Shown one piece after another: positions 16,798 to 24,529 of a DNA stretch of 34,369 nt. The notes under the pieces are model-generated. The model was not told where the DNA came from, did not search any database, and saw only the letters and a program-made list of their open reading frames with translations. A program made the position numbers and the translations under genes. The stretch spans positions 1 through 34,369 of the forward strand of contig JAQBUX010000006.1 of assembly GCA_027623795.1 (NCBI GenBank), given 5' to 3'. This DNA is from Chloroflexota bacterium (GTDB taxonomy: Bacteria > Chloroflexota > Dehalococcoidia > Lucifugimonadales > Lucifugimonadaceae). Numbering within the stretch: position 1 is the first letter of the stretch; every line of letters starts with the position of its first letter.

Positions 16798-18027
16798 TCA
16801 TCCGTCCGCCCCGATCGCTCCGCCATCGGCATGACCGGCGATCAAGTTGTCGTTGATGTAGTCCCAGTTGAAGTCGAAGCCCAGTCCGGGGCCGTTCGGG
16901 AGGGTCACGAACCCTTCATCGTCCATAGGATCGCACGGCGCGTTCAGGTACAGCGGCGGCTGGTCGTAGTCCTCGTCCGGATACAGGAGTCCCCGCTCGA
17001 AAAACTCACACGTCTCCTCGGTTGTCGCCCCGAGGATTGCGGCGTTACCGAATCCACCGACGTGCATCTCACACGGGACGCCGAGCGACTCGTACATATC
17101 GACCGCTTTCTTGCATGCCGTGATCCCGCCGAAGTTAACGTCGATCCGCCCGATGTCGGAAGCCCGCTGAAGCACCCATTCCGCTCGGCTGTAGTGGAGC
17201 CCGTCGGTCAGTTCGGGTGAGCAAACCGGGATGTCTAGCTCCTGGCAGAGTCGGCGATACGGCTCGGTCCGCCGCTCGTCCATCGGGTGCTCGTAGAAGT
17301 AGTAGCCGAGCCGCTCCAACTCCCGCCCGACGTACACCGCCTCCTGGTACGAGTAGACGCCCCAGGGATCGTGCATAAGGGTCATGTCGGGACCGACGGC
17401 GTCACGCACCGCCTCGCAAACTTCTACGTCTTCACGGGGCGAGGACGGCTTGCCGGGCGTCGGTGCGAGGGTCTTCGGATCGGCGAATATGTAGGCGTGA
17501 ACCTTGAACGCCTTGTATCCGCGTCGTTTGGCTGCACGGGCGAGATCGGCGTACACGTCCGGGCTTCCCAGGTTTGGGGCGGTACTTGCGTACGCCTTCG
17601 CCCTGTCCCGCGCCCGGCCCATCAACTTCGCCACTGACACCCCGGCAACGCGGCCCGCCAGGTCCCACAACGCTGAGTCGATGTTACCCAGTAGCCTCTC
17701 CGAGATGCCGCGGTGCTGGGCCATCCAGTTCCAGAGAAGTTCCCGATCCCATGGGTCCTGCCCGACGAGCAGGGGCTTGATCACAGCCTCTACCTCAACC
17801 GCGTTCGCCCCGTAAAAATACGAGTGCACGCCGCCGGTGGCGTAGCCAACAGCGCCGGTGTCGGTCGAAATGCGTGTGATCGTCTGAACGCCATCGTGCT
17901 GGGCCACGACCTCGCCGTAACCCCATTTGGTGCCCCGGCTACGTGTCGGCAGCCGGAACGAGATAACTTCGACGTCCGTGATCTTCCCGGCGCCGTTGCC
18001 AGTAGGCCCAAAACCCGAAGAACTCAA
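16798..18027 (-). CDS. Enolase-superfamily dehydratase (mandelate racemase/muconate lactonizing type)
   Basis: A 409-residue acid-sugar dehydratase-like enzyme. Counted from TTG 18027, the metal ligands are Asp220 (MHDPWG), Glu246 (YEHPMDE) and Glu272 (SPELTDG). The C-terminal dyad is Asp296 (RIDVNFGG) and His322 (EMHVGG). On the second strand the usual KxK is FKVH, Lys175 and His177, which departs from the classic motif and points to a dehydratase subgroup over a racemase. TTG 18027 is preferred to GTG 18036 because AGGTGATC, an extended match to the 16S tail, lies just upstream of it. It is followed by the COG3618 hydrolase in the same operon. Paralogues of this superfamily are known to be expanded in SAR202 bacteria. 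Confidence 0.88.
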   Translation of the reverse strand: MSSSGFGPTGNGAGKITDVEVISFRLPTRSRGTKWGYGEVVAQHDGVQTITRISTDTGAVGYATGGVHSYFYGANAVEVEAVIKPLLVGQDPWDRELLWNWMAQHRGISERLLGNIDSALWDLAGRVAGVSVAKLMGRARDRAKAYASTAPNLGSPDVYADLARAAKRRGYKAFKVHAYIFADPKTLAPTPGKPSSPREDVEVCEAVRDAVGPDMTLMHDPWGVYSYQEAVYVGRELERLGYYFYEHPMDERRTEPYRRLCQELDIPVCSPELTDGLHYSRAEWVLQRASDIGRIDVNFGGITACKKAVDMYESLGVPCEMHVGGFGNAAILGATTEETCEFFERGLLYPDEDYDQPPLYLNAPCDPMDDEGFVTLPNGPGLGFDFNWDYINDNLIAGHADGGAIGADG

Positions 18028-18124
18028 AGGGATCACCTTCCACGAAGACAGTCAGTTAATGGCGAGAGGGTAGCCGATACGGCGGCGAAGAGGTTGTTGG
18101 CCCTCATCCCGGACACAGCGACCA

Positions 18125-18514
18125 CTAACGATTCTGGACCAGTTCAATCCTCACGTCGTCCGGGCCCTGGACGAACGCGACGAGATTGCCGTCCGGGATG
18201 TCGATCGGCCCCTCAAGCAACGGCGCGCCCAGATCGCCCAGTCTTGCGATGTCTGCCAGCAGGTCGTCCACATCTACGCCGAAGTGCTCCAGCCCCCAGT
18301 GCGGCCGGGCGTTGCCGTCCGCCATCGTCTCGCCGTCGCGTGCACTCGAGATGTTCACGACAAATCCGTCCGGCGTCTTGCACTGGACGCGGCGATCGCC
18401 AAACGAGCGCACTGTGTCGCTGACGATCTCGAACCCGAACGCCGCTGCGTACCACTCGGCCGTGCGCCGCGGATCGGGCGCTTTCAGATGGATATGGTTG
18501 ATTCCGAACGACAA
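18125..18514 (-). CDS. VOC (glyoxalase/dioxygenase) family protein 1
   Basis: A 129-residue vicinal-oxygen-chelate protein. It has the two beta-alpha-beta-beta-beta modules: NHIHLKAPDPRRTAEWYAAAF at the start (His as first metal ligand), GLEHFGVDVDDL in the middle (second His), and RIELVQNR at the end (Glu ligand). Chemistry could be isomerase, dioxygenase or lyase on a dicarbonyl or aromatic compound; no substrate is evident. The start is TTG 18514 with GGAG about eight bases upstream. It resembles the second VOC protein at 18606 and is probably its tandem duplicate, yet a strong terminator separates them. The dehydratase gene follows 88 or more bases downstream. Confidence 0.85.
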   Translation of the reverse strand: MSFGINHIHLKAPDPRRTAEWYAAAFGFEIVSDTVRSFGDRRVQCKTPDGFVVNISSARDGETMADGNARPHWGLEHFGVDVDDLLADIARLGDLGAPLLEGPIDIPDGNLVAFVQGPDDVRIELVQNR

Positions 18515-18546
18515 CTGCTCTGCTCCAACTGGTCTTGCGGCGCGTG

Positions 18547-18584
18547 CATAAAGAAAAACGCCCGGGCGCGGAGCCCGGGCGTTT
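18547..18584 (-). terminator. Strong intrinsic terminator between the two VOC genes
   Basis: A perfect 12-bp stem, AAACGCCCGGGC paired with GCCCGGGCGTTT (18556-18584), with a five-base loop. On the minus strand it is followed by a T-rich run (TTTTTCTTT), the layout of a rho-independent terminator. It lies about 20 bases after the stop of the 18606-19004 gene and only about 40 bases before the start of the next VOC gene, so the second gene and those beyond depend on read-through or on a promoter overlapping this element. Confidence 0.85.
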
Positions 18585-18605
18585 CGTTACAAAACCTGCC
18601 GGCGC

Positions 18606-19004
18606 CTAGCCGCGCTGAATCAGCTCAATCCGGATATCGCCGGGCACCGCGATGAATGCGATCTTCAGACCGCCGCCGGCCTCGATCGGACCCTCTTTCA
18701 ACACCGCGCCGAGGCCGGTGAGGCGTTCAAGTTCGGTGTCCATGTTGTCGACATCGAACCCGAAGTGCTCCAGACCGAAGCGTGGCTCGGCGCTTGCCGG
18801 CCCCAGCTTCTCGCCGAGCTTGTCGCGCTGGCCGGAAATGTTGATGTTGAACCCGTTGCCATCGAAGCAGCGCAGGAACCGATCGCCTCCAGCTTCACGA
18901 AGGTCGTCGCCGCGGATCTCGACGCCGAACGCCTCGACGAACCAGTCGGCCGTCTTCTTGGGGTCGGCGGACTTGAGGTGAACGTGATTAACGATGTGTC
19001 CCAT
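18606..19004 (-). CDS. VOC (glyoxalase/dioxygenase) family protein 2
   Basis: A 132-residue VOC-fold protein. HIVNHVHLKSADPKKTADWFVEAF opens the first module, GLEHFGFDVDNMD the second, and IRIELIQRG closes it, giving His, His and Glu as likely metal ligands. It is clearly homologous to the neighbouring VOC protein, sharing the LEHFG block and the C-terminal RIELxQ. ATG 19004 has AGGA about five bases upstream. The gene ends in the strong terminator at 18547-18584. It is probably a tandem duplicate with a related but distinct substrate. Confidence 0.86.
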   Translation of the reverse strand: MGHIVNHVHLKSADPKKTADWFVEAFGVEIRGDDLREAGGDRFLRCFDGNGFNINISGQRDKLGEKLGPASAEPRFGLEHFGFDVDNMDTELERLTGLGAVLKEGPIEAGGGLKIAFIAVPGDIRIELIQRG

Positions 19005-19270
19005 GGATTTCCTCTTGTGGCGATTCGCGGGTGAACCGAGTTTCAGGTGTTGAATGTCGCCGGGCGAGACTATGCCGCGCCCGTAACCGAGTCAAGGAGA
19101 CGTCGAGTTTCCACAACGGAGCGGCGGCGCTGAGTGATGCACGATCCGCAGTCGACGCCACCCTGCCCTTATTTGCGTCGGTGAACATAACCGATCTGTT
19201 ATTCCATTTTCCGGCGTTCAATTGAAATAAGGCTCCACGGACCGCCCGGCAGCCGGCAGCCATTCGCCAC

Positions 19271-20005
19271 CTAAATCCCGATCACCTCAAACATCACGGC
19301 ATAGTCGACGCCCAACCGCTCACCGGCTGCCGCCGCGCCCCACGTCAGGAACTGTTCGGGATCGAACTCCTGTGACAGTCCGTCTATGTAAGCCTTGTGC
19401 TCCTTCAATGAAGCGATGCCGCGCTCAAGCGTGTCGCCGACATCGACGCCATGTGTCGGGCTTGTCGACCCGCCTGTCAGCACCGAGGTGATTCCGTCCC
19501 ACGGCTCGAACCCCTCTTCGAGAAGCTCAGGAAAGATCCAACGATTACCGGCGTCCCGGGCGGCGTCCAGCACGGCTAGTCCGGTCCATCGGTGGTCCGC
19601 CATATTTAGCCTCCCGTTCGGGAACAGCAACCGATGATTGCCGCTGATCACGATCTGGGGCCGGTACTTCCGAAACGCCCGCGTAATGTCGCGTCGAAGG
19701 TCCATCCCGTACTCGATAACGCCGTCCCGGTAATCGAGGAAGTCGACCGTCGTAACGCCGACCTTTGCCGCTCCCGCCACCTCTTCGCCCTCCCGTAAGG
19801 GGCCGGCGTCGTTCGGATGCATCCCGTCGATTCCCGCCTCCCCGCGGGTCACCAGCAGATAAGTGATCTCCTTACCCTGATCCGTCCACCGTGCGATCGC
19901 CGACGCCATCCCGTACTCAAGGTCGTCCGGGTGAGCGGCGACTGCGACCGCCCGCTCCCAGCCCTCGTCCAGCGGGAGTATTTTCGGCTTGTTGTCCGCG
20001 CTCAC
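19271..20005 (-). CDS. PIG-L / LmbE family deacetylase
   Basis: A 244-residue zinc-dependent de-N-acetylase of the GlcNAc-PI / LmbE family. The metal motif AHPDD (His25, Asp27, Asp28) near the N-terminus and the downstream His138 in MADHRWTG are in place, with RGEAGIDG and DYRDG as further typical blocks. Relatives remove acetyl groups from GlcNAc-type sugars, for example in mycothiol or bacillithiol synthesis, or act on antibiotics and other amides. The substrate cannot be told here. GTG 20005 is preceded by GGAG seven bases upstream. It is the last gene of the minus-strand run starting with the C69 dipeptidase and follows the membrane protein gene by 45 bases. Confidence 0.88.
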   Translation of the reverse strand: MSADNKPKILPLDEGWERAVAVAAHPDDLEYGMASAIARWTDQGKEITYLLVTRGEAGIDGMHPNDAGPLREGEEVAGAAKVGVTTVDFLDYRDGVIEYGMDLRRDITRAFRKYRPQIVISGNHRLLFPNGRLNMADHRWTGLAVLDAARDAGNRWIFPELLEEGFEPWDGITSVLTGGSTSPTHGVDVGDTLERGIASLKEHKAYIDGLSQEFDPEQFLTWGAAAAGERLGVDYAVMFEVIGI

Positions 20006-20050
20006 TGTTGGTCTCCTCTAATCAAATTGGGCCTCAAAAAGTCCGGCGGC

Positions 20051-21502
20051 TCAGTCCCCGGCAGGTCTGCCTCCAGCGCCTCTGCCGGGGGCTCCAATGT
20101 TCAGTCGCGCAAAGCTTTGCAAGCCGGCGGCTGCTGCGCGGCGCGTATATTTGGCTTTCTGGGCCGGCGAAAAAGTCCGCCTTAAAACGATCGCAAACGC
20201 TATCAACGAGAACAAACCTAGCGCACCGGACACTCCCTGGAACTGGTCAGCCCCTGAGAACGACCCGAACCCGAACGCCACCCGCAGCAACACGCCCGCG
20301 TTGAGCGCCACGAACGCAGCGTCGAGCAACCAGTGCATCGGCGCTTCCGAGCCCTCGAACAGCGTCAACATCCGGATGCCCACGCCAAAGATGACCATCG
20401 TCACAAAGCCCAGTGTCAGGACGTGGGTTATCGGCGCCGCAAGGGGAGCGCCGAGGATCGGATCGGCGGCGAGCATGCCGATGGCGTCCAGCGCGATCAG
20501 CGCGGCGGCGACAAGGAGCCAGCCGAACGCCGAGCGGATGAACCACGCGTAGCGCGTGTACGTGCCCTCGAAATAATCGCTCTTCCGCGCAGGTGACTCG
20601 AAAACACGAAGCGCGATCACGAACACCACAAAGCCGGCCGCCTGGAGCAGCAACCCGGGCGCCGTCCACTCGTCAGATACCTCACGGTAACGCGCCAGTA
20701 CGTACCACCCGGTCCCCACATTCAGGAGCGCCAACGCCATCATGGAAAGCCATCGATATGTCGGCTTGAGGCTCAGGAACCCGACTATCGCCCTCGTGCT
20801 GATCCCGAGGATGAAGAGGACGAGAAATCCGACGAGTCCCGCATTCACCAGCGCAAAGTTCCATAGCCCGGGCGCCGCGACGGCGTCCGTGTCAGCCATT
20901 CGAAAGACGATCCGCGCATGGAGCGCCGCGGCGATCACCGCCCAGACGACTGCCGACCACAGCCATGCCTCCGTGTGCGACCGCTTGTTCTGGCCGCGCA
21001 ACAGGGCGCGACCGATCACGATCGCGTAGATCAGCACGCCCGCCAGCAACACCACGCCGGACGCATCCAACAGCTCGGGACTGAACGAGCGGCGATGCAG
21101 TGACTGGCCAAAGAACCGAAGCGTGATGCCGATCACCACCAGTGTGAGGACCGCGCGCTGGGGCCACGGGAAGTCCATCGGGCCGTTCCGGAACCTCGGG
21201 ACAACGTGGAAAGAGACGCCCATCATGAAGAGGCCGCCCCATCCGAAGATCTGCGCCACCCCGTGCGCCTGGCCGTGGACGATCCACCAGAGGCCGCGGT
21301 CGATGCCAAATGCGGGGGCTAGCATCATCCCGGCGCCGGTACCGAATCCGTATATGAGGGCAACGAGGAGTGACGCCCATATGAACGGCCTGTACAGCCG
21401 CTGCACAGACCACGGCGTGACCGGATAACGCTCCCGAGCCGTCTCCGGAGTGATCGCGGGGACCGGACCCGGCGCTATTCTCGGAGCCTCACCCGTCGTC
21501 AT
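20051..21502 (-). CDS. NnrS-like multi-spanning membrane protein
   Basis: A 483-residue integral membrane protein with about twelve hydrophobic helices. The conserved-looking segment WIVHGQAHGVAQIFGWGGLFM, followed by GVSFHVVPRF, recalls NnrS and the heme-copper-oxidase-like family, where histidines bind heme; a later THVLTLGFVTMVIFGVGIRM also fits that pattern. NnrS proteins are linked to nitric-oxide or nitrosative stress and copper/heme, but the exact role is unresolved. The N-terminal 35 residues are Pro-rich and cytosolic; the C-terminus ends in an Arg/Gly-rich tail. The start overlaps the end of the IMPase-like gene by 14 bases. An alternative is another oxidase-subunit-I-like family. 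Confidence 0.6.
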   Translation of the reverse strand: MTTGEAPRIAPGPVPAITPETARERYPVTPWSVQRLYRPFIWASLLVALIYGFGTGAGMMLAPAFGIDRGLWWIVHGQAHGVAQIFGWGGLFMMGVSFHVVPRFRNGPMDFPWPQRAVLTLVVIGITLRFFGQSLHRRSFSPELLDASGVVLLAGVLIYAIVIGRALLRGQNKRSHTEAWLWSAVVWAVIAAALHARIVFRMADTDAVAAPGLWNFALVNAGLVGFLVLFILGISTRAIVGFLSLKPTYRWLSMMALALLNVGTGWYVLARYREVSDEWTAPGLLLQAAGFVVFVIALRVFESPARKSDYFEGTYTRYAWFIRSAFGWLLVAAALIALDAIGMLAADPILGAPLAAPITHVLTLGFVTMVIFGVGIRMLTLFEGSEAPMHWLLDAAFVALNAGVLLRVAFGFGSFSGADQFQGVSGALGLFSLIAFAIVLRRTFSPAQKAKYTRRAAAAGLQSFARLNIGAPGRGAGGRPAGD

Positions 21503-22310
21503 GCATCAGATCCAACAGTCTCGTGTGGGCATCGGGCCATGCGGCGATCATCACCGGGAACGGACCGTCGCCATGGCGAACCCAGTCAAGCGCATCCCCG
21601 TTCCCGTCAGTGACATTAATACCAAGTTCTTCGGCAATGGCCAGTCCAGCCGCTACATGCACCCCGCCCACCGAGTACGCGACCACGCCCGCAAGCCGCC
21701 CCAGGCAAAGCTGGCTCAGCGGGTACGCCATCGAAGCGTACGTCGTCGTGTGATCCACACCGCGTACCCAGCGGAGGCTGCCGTTGGACATCATCTCAGC
21801 CGAAATTTCCGGGCCGCCAATCTCAAGGTCTACAAGCTGCTCCGACAACTTGCCGACCGGCGGCCCGGGTGACCATGGTTTACCGTTCCGGGACACCCCG
21901 CGGCCGCGGACGGAGGTCAACGTCTCGCGCATCGTGGGAACCGTGATCGCGCCCAGTACGGGGACCGAACGATCCATCAAAGCCACGTTGACGCCCCACG
22001 TGCCGAGCCCCGCCGCATACGGCGCCGTGCCACACAACGGATCCACAGCCCAGTGGAGGTCCGAACCCTCAGCCCCGGACACGCTCTCCTCCGAGACGAT
22101 CCGGTCTGACACGTCGTACGCCCTGAGTGCATTTGAGATCGCCGCGTCTGCCGCAAGATCGGCATCGGTAACGATACCGCCATCCGATTTGAAGCTTCGT
22201 TCAAGCGGAGATCCGTCCGCCTCGCGAAATCGTGCCAGCAAAACCTCGGCCGCCGCGCCGCATGCAGTTATAGCTGCGAGCAAAGCGTCCCTTCGATTGA
22301 ACTCCGTCAA
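21489..22310 (-). CDS. Inositol-monophosphatase-like protein with altered metal site
   Basis: A 273-residue protein of the IMPase / FBPase / CysQ superfamily. Lys41, GIVTDADLAAD (45-55), and Glu74 in IVSEES match the expected positions. However, the key motif DPxDGT reads DPLCGT (Asp90 kept, second Asp replaced by Cys93), and the motif WDxAAG reads VHVAAG, with the metal-ligand Asp replaced by His218. Two of the acids that hold the catalytic metals are thus missing, so ordinary Mg-dependent phosphatase activity is doubtful. It may be a non-catalytic or repurposed homologue, possibly binding a different metal through Cys and His. It overlaps the dipeptidase gene by four bases upstream (ATGA) and the membrane gene downstream. 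Confidence 0.85.
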   Translation of the reverse strand: MTEFNRRDALLAAITACGAAAEVLLARFREADGSPLERSFKSDGGIVTDADLAADAAISNALRAYDVSDRIVSEESVSGAEGSDLHWAVDPLCGTAPYAAGLGTWGVNVALMDRSVPVLGAITVPTMRETLTSVRGRGVSRNGKPWSPGPPVGKLSEQLVDLEIGGPEISAEMMSNGSLRWVRGVDHTTTYASMAYPLSQLCLGRLAGVVAYSVGGVHVAAGLAIAEELGINVTDGNGDALDWVRHGDGPFPVMIAAWPDAHTRLLDLMHDDG

Positions 22311-23653
22311 CGCGTCCGGACTGCGCCAGATTTGAGCATCTCACGCCCGACAAACAACATGCGTTCGGTGTTGTCCGCCATGTATCCGCCGAGTAGATCG
22401 GCCGCGGCCTTGGGCTCCCGGGCATTGATCATCGCCCGGCCGCGCGCGGCCATGTCGTACGCCGACCCGAACAGCCCTTTCTGGAGGTCCCACCAGCCTT
22501 CGTGGATCTCCTTCATTCTGTCGTAGCCTCCGGCGAGACCTTCCTGAGCGAGATCGTGGAACATCCACCATGGGCTGCCCGGCGAAGAGCTACTGCCGCC
22601 AACCGATAGCGCCTCCGGCAGGTCGCCCTCGATAAATACCGGGAAGAACAGCGCCATGCACGGCAAGTACATGCCACACCAGTAAACCGGCAACCGTGAG
22701 CCGTCCGCGCACAGATCGGCTATGAGGCTCGCTGTCGTGGCTCCGCCTTCATATTGCGGATGCGTACAGATGCCCCTGAGATCGCCCGGAACCGGCTCAA
22801 ACTTTCCGGGCTCACCCTCCGGCGCGCCGTGATCGGACAGCGTGAGCATCAACTTGCCGAAATCGATCTCACCGGTGTGGTACTCAAGTATCGAGGACGA
22901 CCGGGATTGTCGGCGCGCGCCCGACGTTGCGTCGTTCACCGCGGAGTACGCCGCAGTCCAGTCGAAGGCGTCTCCGCGTCCCACCTCAAACAGACCATGC
23001 CGGGCCGCCTGCGCCTCAGCCCCCGGTGACAACCGCACTTCGCCGTCCATGGCGCTGACGTTGCTGACGCTGTGCGCGCCGGACGCCGGACGAACCGCCC
23101 ATTCGTGTCCCACCGCCTCGACGACGAACGCTTCTTGCGGGTCGGCGACGAGGTAGATGTTGTCGTACGTCCGCACTCCGGCGTCGTTGCTGAACTTGCC
23201 CTGGCCGTACTTCTCCACGAGTCCCGTGATCACATCGACCGACTCTCTCGCGCTCGCGCCGCGCTCCAACGCCAGACGAAGTACCTCCATGCCGATCAGC
23301 TTTCCTTCGCCGGCCTCCGGAAGGAGCGACGGAAGAGCCTCGTTCCCGATCACGACCTGGTGCTCATTGAACCCGTGCTCGTAACCCCAGCACCAGTCTG
23401 GCCGCGAACCGACATGCCGGTGAGCGGGGGACGCGCCGTCGATATCCACGAACTGTGTGCCGGGACGAGCGGACGAGGTCGCGGCATGTAACTCGAGGGG
23501 TTGGGCCTCGTGCGATGGCCGGTCGCTATTCTTCGCAAAGAGCGTCTGCCCGCCCTTCGAGGCTCCACCGATCGACACCATCGTGTCGCAGCTCGTGTAA
23601 CGGCCGGGGATGCGATCTATAACGTGATCCGGGAGACTTTTACTCGGGTTCAT
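22307..23653 (-). CDS. C69-family dipeptidase / secernin-like protein
   Basis: A 448-residue N-terminal-nucleophile hydrolase of the peptidase C69 (secernin, PepD) family. The catalytic Cys22 lies in SCDTMVSIG, followed by FAKNSDRPSHEAQP and IGNEALPS, both typical. Most relatives begin directly at Cys, so the 21-residue leader here must be cleaved by autoprocessing to free the nucleophile. The leader carries no hydrophobic stretch, so it is probably a propeptide rather than a signal peptide. ATG 23653 has GGAGG five bases upstream, and no closer in-frame start lies before Cys22. It is first in a tight operon with the IMPase-like gene, the NnrS-like membrane protein and the PIG-L deacetylase. 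Confidence 0.85.
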   Translation of the reverse strand: MNPSKSLPDHVIDRIPGRYTSCDTMVSIGGASKGGQTLFAKNSDRPSHEAQPLELHAATSSARPGTQFVDIDGASPAHRHVGSRPDWCWGYEHGFNEHQVVIGNEALPSLLPEAGEGKLIGMEVLRLALERGASARESVDVITGLVEKYGQGKFSNDAGVRTYDNIYLVADPQEAFVVEAVGHEWAVRPASGAHSVSNVSAMDGEVRLSPGAEAQAARHGLFEVGRGDAFDWTAAYSAVNDATSGARRQSRSSSILEYHTGEIDFGKLMLTLSDHGAPEGEPGKFEPVPGDLRGICTHPQYEGGATTASLIADLCADGSRLPVYWCGMYLPCMALFFPVFIEGDLPEALSVGGSSSSPGSPWWMFHDLAQEGLAGGYDRMKEIHEGWWDLQKGLFGSAYDMAARGRAMINAREPKAAADLLGGYMADNTERMLFVGREMLKSGAVRTR

Positions 23654-23812
23654 TCCGACCTCCGGAATCGTTCTGATACAAACCGCTCAACTCGTGACCG
23701 CGGCCATACTACACGCGGTCCTCACGGAGCACCGTTGTCCTGGGTCGTACTATCGAATCGATGTCCCTGAACGGCCGAACAAATAGACCCGGTGAGATCG
23801 ATGGAGGAATGG

Positions 23813-24238
23813 ATGGGAACGACTTCGTACGGAATGCGGATCAAGACGGCACTCGAGTTTGATGACGCCGTTGCGGCCATCACCCTCGCGCTCTCGGAAC
23901 AGGGATTCGGCATCCTGACACGGATTGACGTGAAGGAGACGCTGGAGGCGAAACTCGGCGTCGATTTTCGGCCGTACGTCATCCTGGGAGCCTGCAACCC
24001 TACGCTTGCGCACCGCGGGCTGGAGGCGGAGATCGATCTCGGGCTGCTACTGCCCTGCAACGTGATCGTGTACGCCGAGCCTGACGGAGCAGTGGTGTCC
24101 GTCATCGATCCCGCGCTCATGGCCCGGGTGACCGAGAACCCCCGGATGCACGAGATCGCCGTCGAGGCCCGCAGCCGTCTCGAGCGCGCCCTGAATGCGT
24201 CGGTCAGCCCGGCCGGGCTGACCGACGCGCCGCGTTGA
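23813..24238 (+). CDS. DUF302 family protein
   Basis: A 141-residue soluble protein of the DUF302 family. The features are AAITLALSEQGFGILTRIDVK, LGACNPTLAHRGL (Cys and His), GLLLPCNVIVYAEPDG (second Cys), and SVIDPALM, as in family members that are often found near metal- or redox-related genes; the function is not known. ATG 23813 is preferred because GGAGG lies five bases upstream; an in-frame upstream start at 23792 exists. The last eleven codons before the stop lie in a perfect 32-base palindrome. It diverges from the C69 dipeptidase gene, with 159 bases between. Confidence 0.85.
   Translation: MGTTSYGMRIKTALEFDDAVAAITLALSEQGFGILTRIDVKETLEAKLGVDFRPYVILGACNPTLAHRGLEAEIDLGLLLPCNVIVYAEPDGAVVSVIDPALMARVTENPRMHEIAVEARSRLERALNASVSPAGLTDAPR
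24197..24228. repeat. 32-base perfect palindrome at the 3' end of the DUF302 gene
   Basis: Each arm is 16 bases (GCGTCGGTCAGCCCGG and its reverse complement) with no spacer. It covers the last codons of the DUF302 gene and stops ten bases before its end. As RNA it would form a very stable hairpin; there is no T-run after it, so intrinsic termination is not assured. It could also bind a dimeric regulator or stabilise the transcript end. Confidence 0.8.
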
Positions 24239-24529
24239 ATACGGCGTTGATCGGTTGAGGAGCGGAACCGCCGACGCCGCGGGTCCAGCACATCATCGTG
24301 GTTGTTGAATCCCGGACCGGCGCTGATCCAGTACCTGACCTGTGGCTAGCTCGGGCTAACGGGCAGGTAATTGCTGCATCCCCGTTTCCTTGCAGGACCA
24401 GTCGCTACAGCTTTCTTCCGATTGCAGAATCGGGACCGGGTGCTGCCGTTCCGCTACCGGACTCTGCCACGCTTGAACCACCGCCAGCGCCCGCCATAAC
24501 GCCATCCAACGCGGAGCAAAGGCCAGCTA
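24239..24529. other. Gap before the first pseudokinase-Kelch gene
   Basis: A gap of 291 bases without a convincing gene. Small open frames here look like out-of-frame extensions. A promoter for the two large genes should lie in it, but I see no clear -35/-10 pair. The start ATG of the large gene at 24530 has AAAGG about seven bases upstream. Confidence 0.35.
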
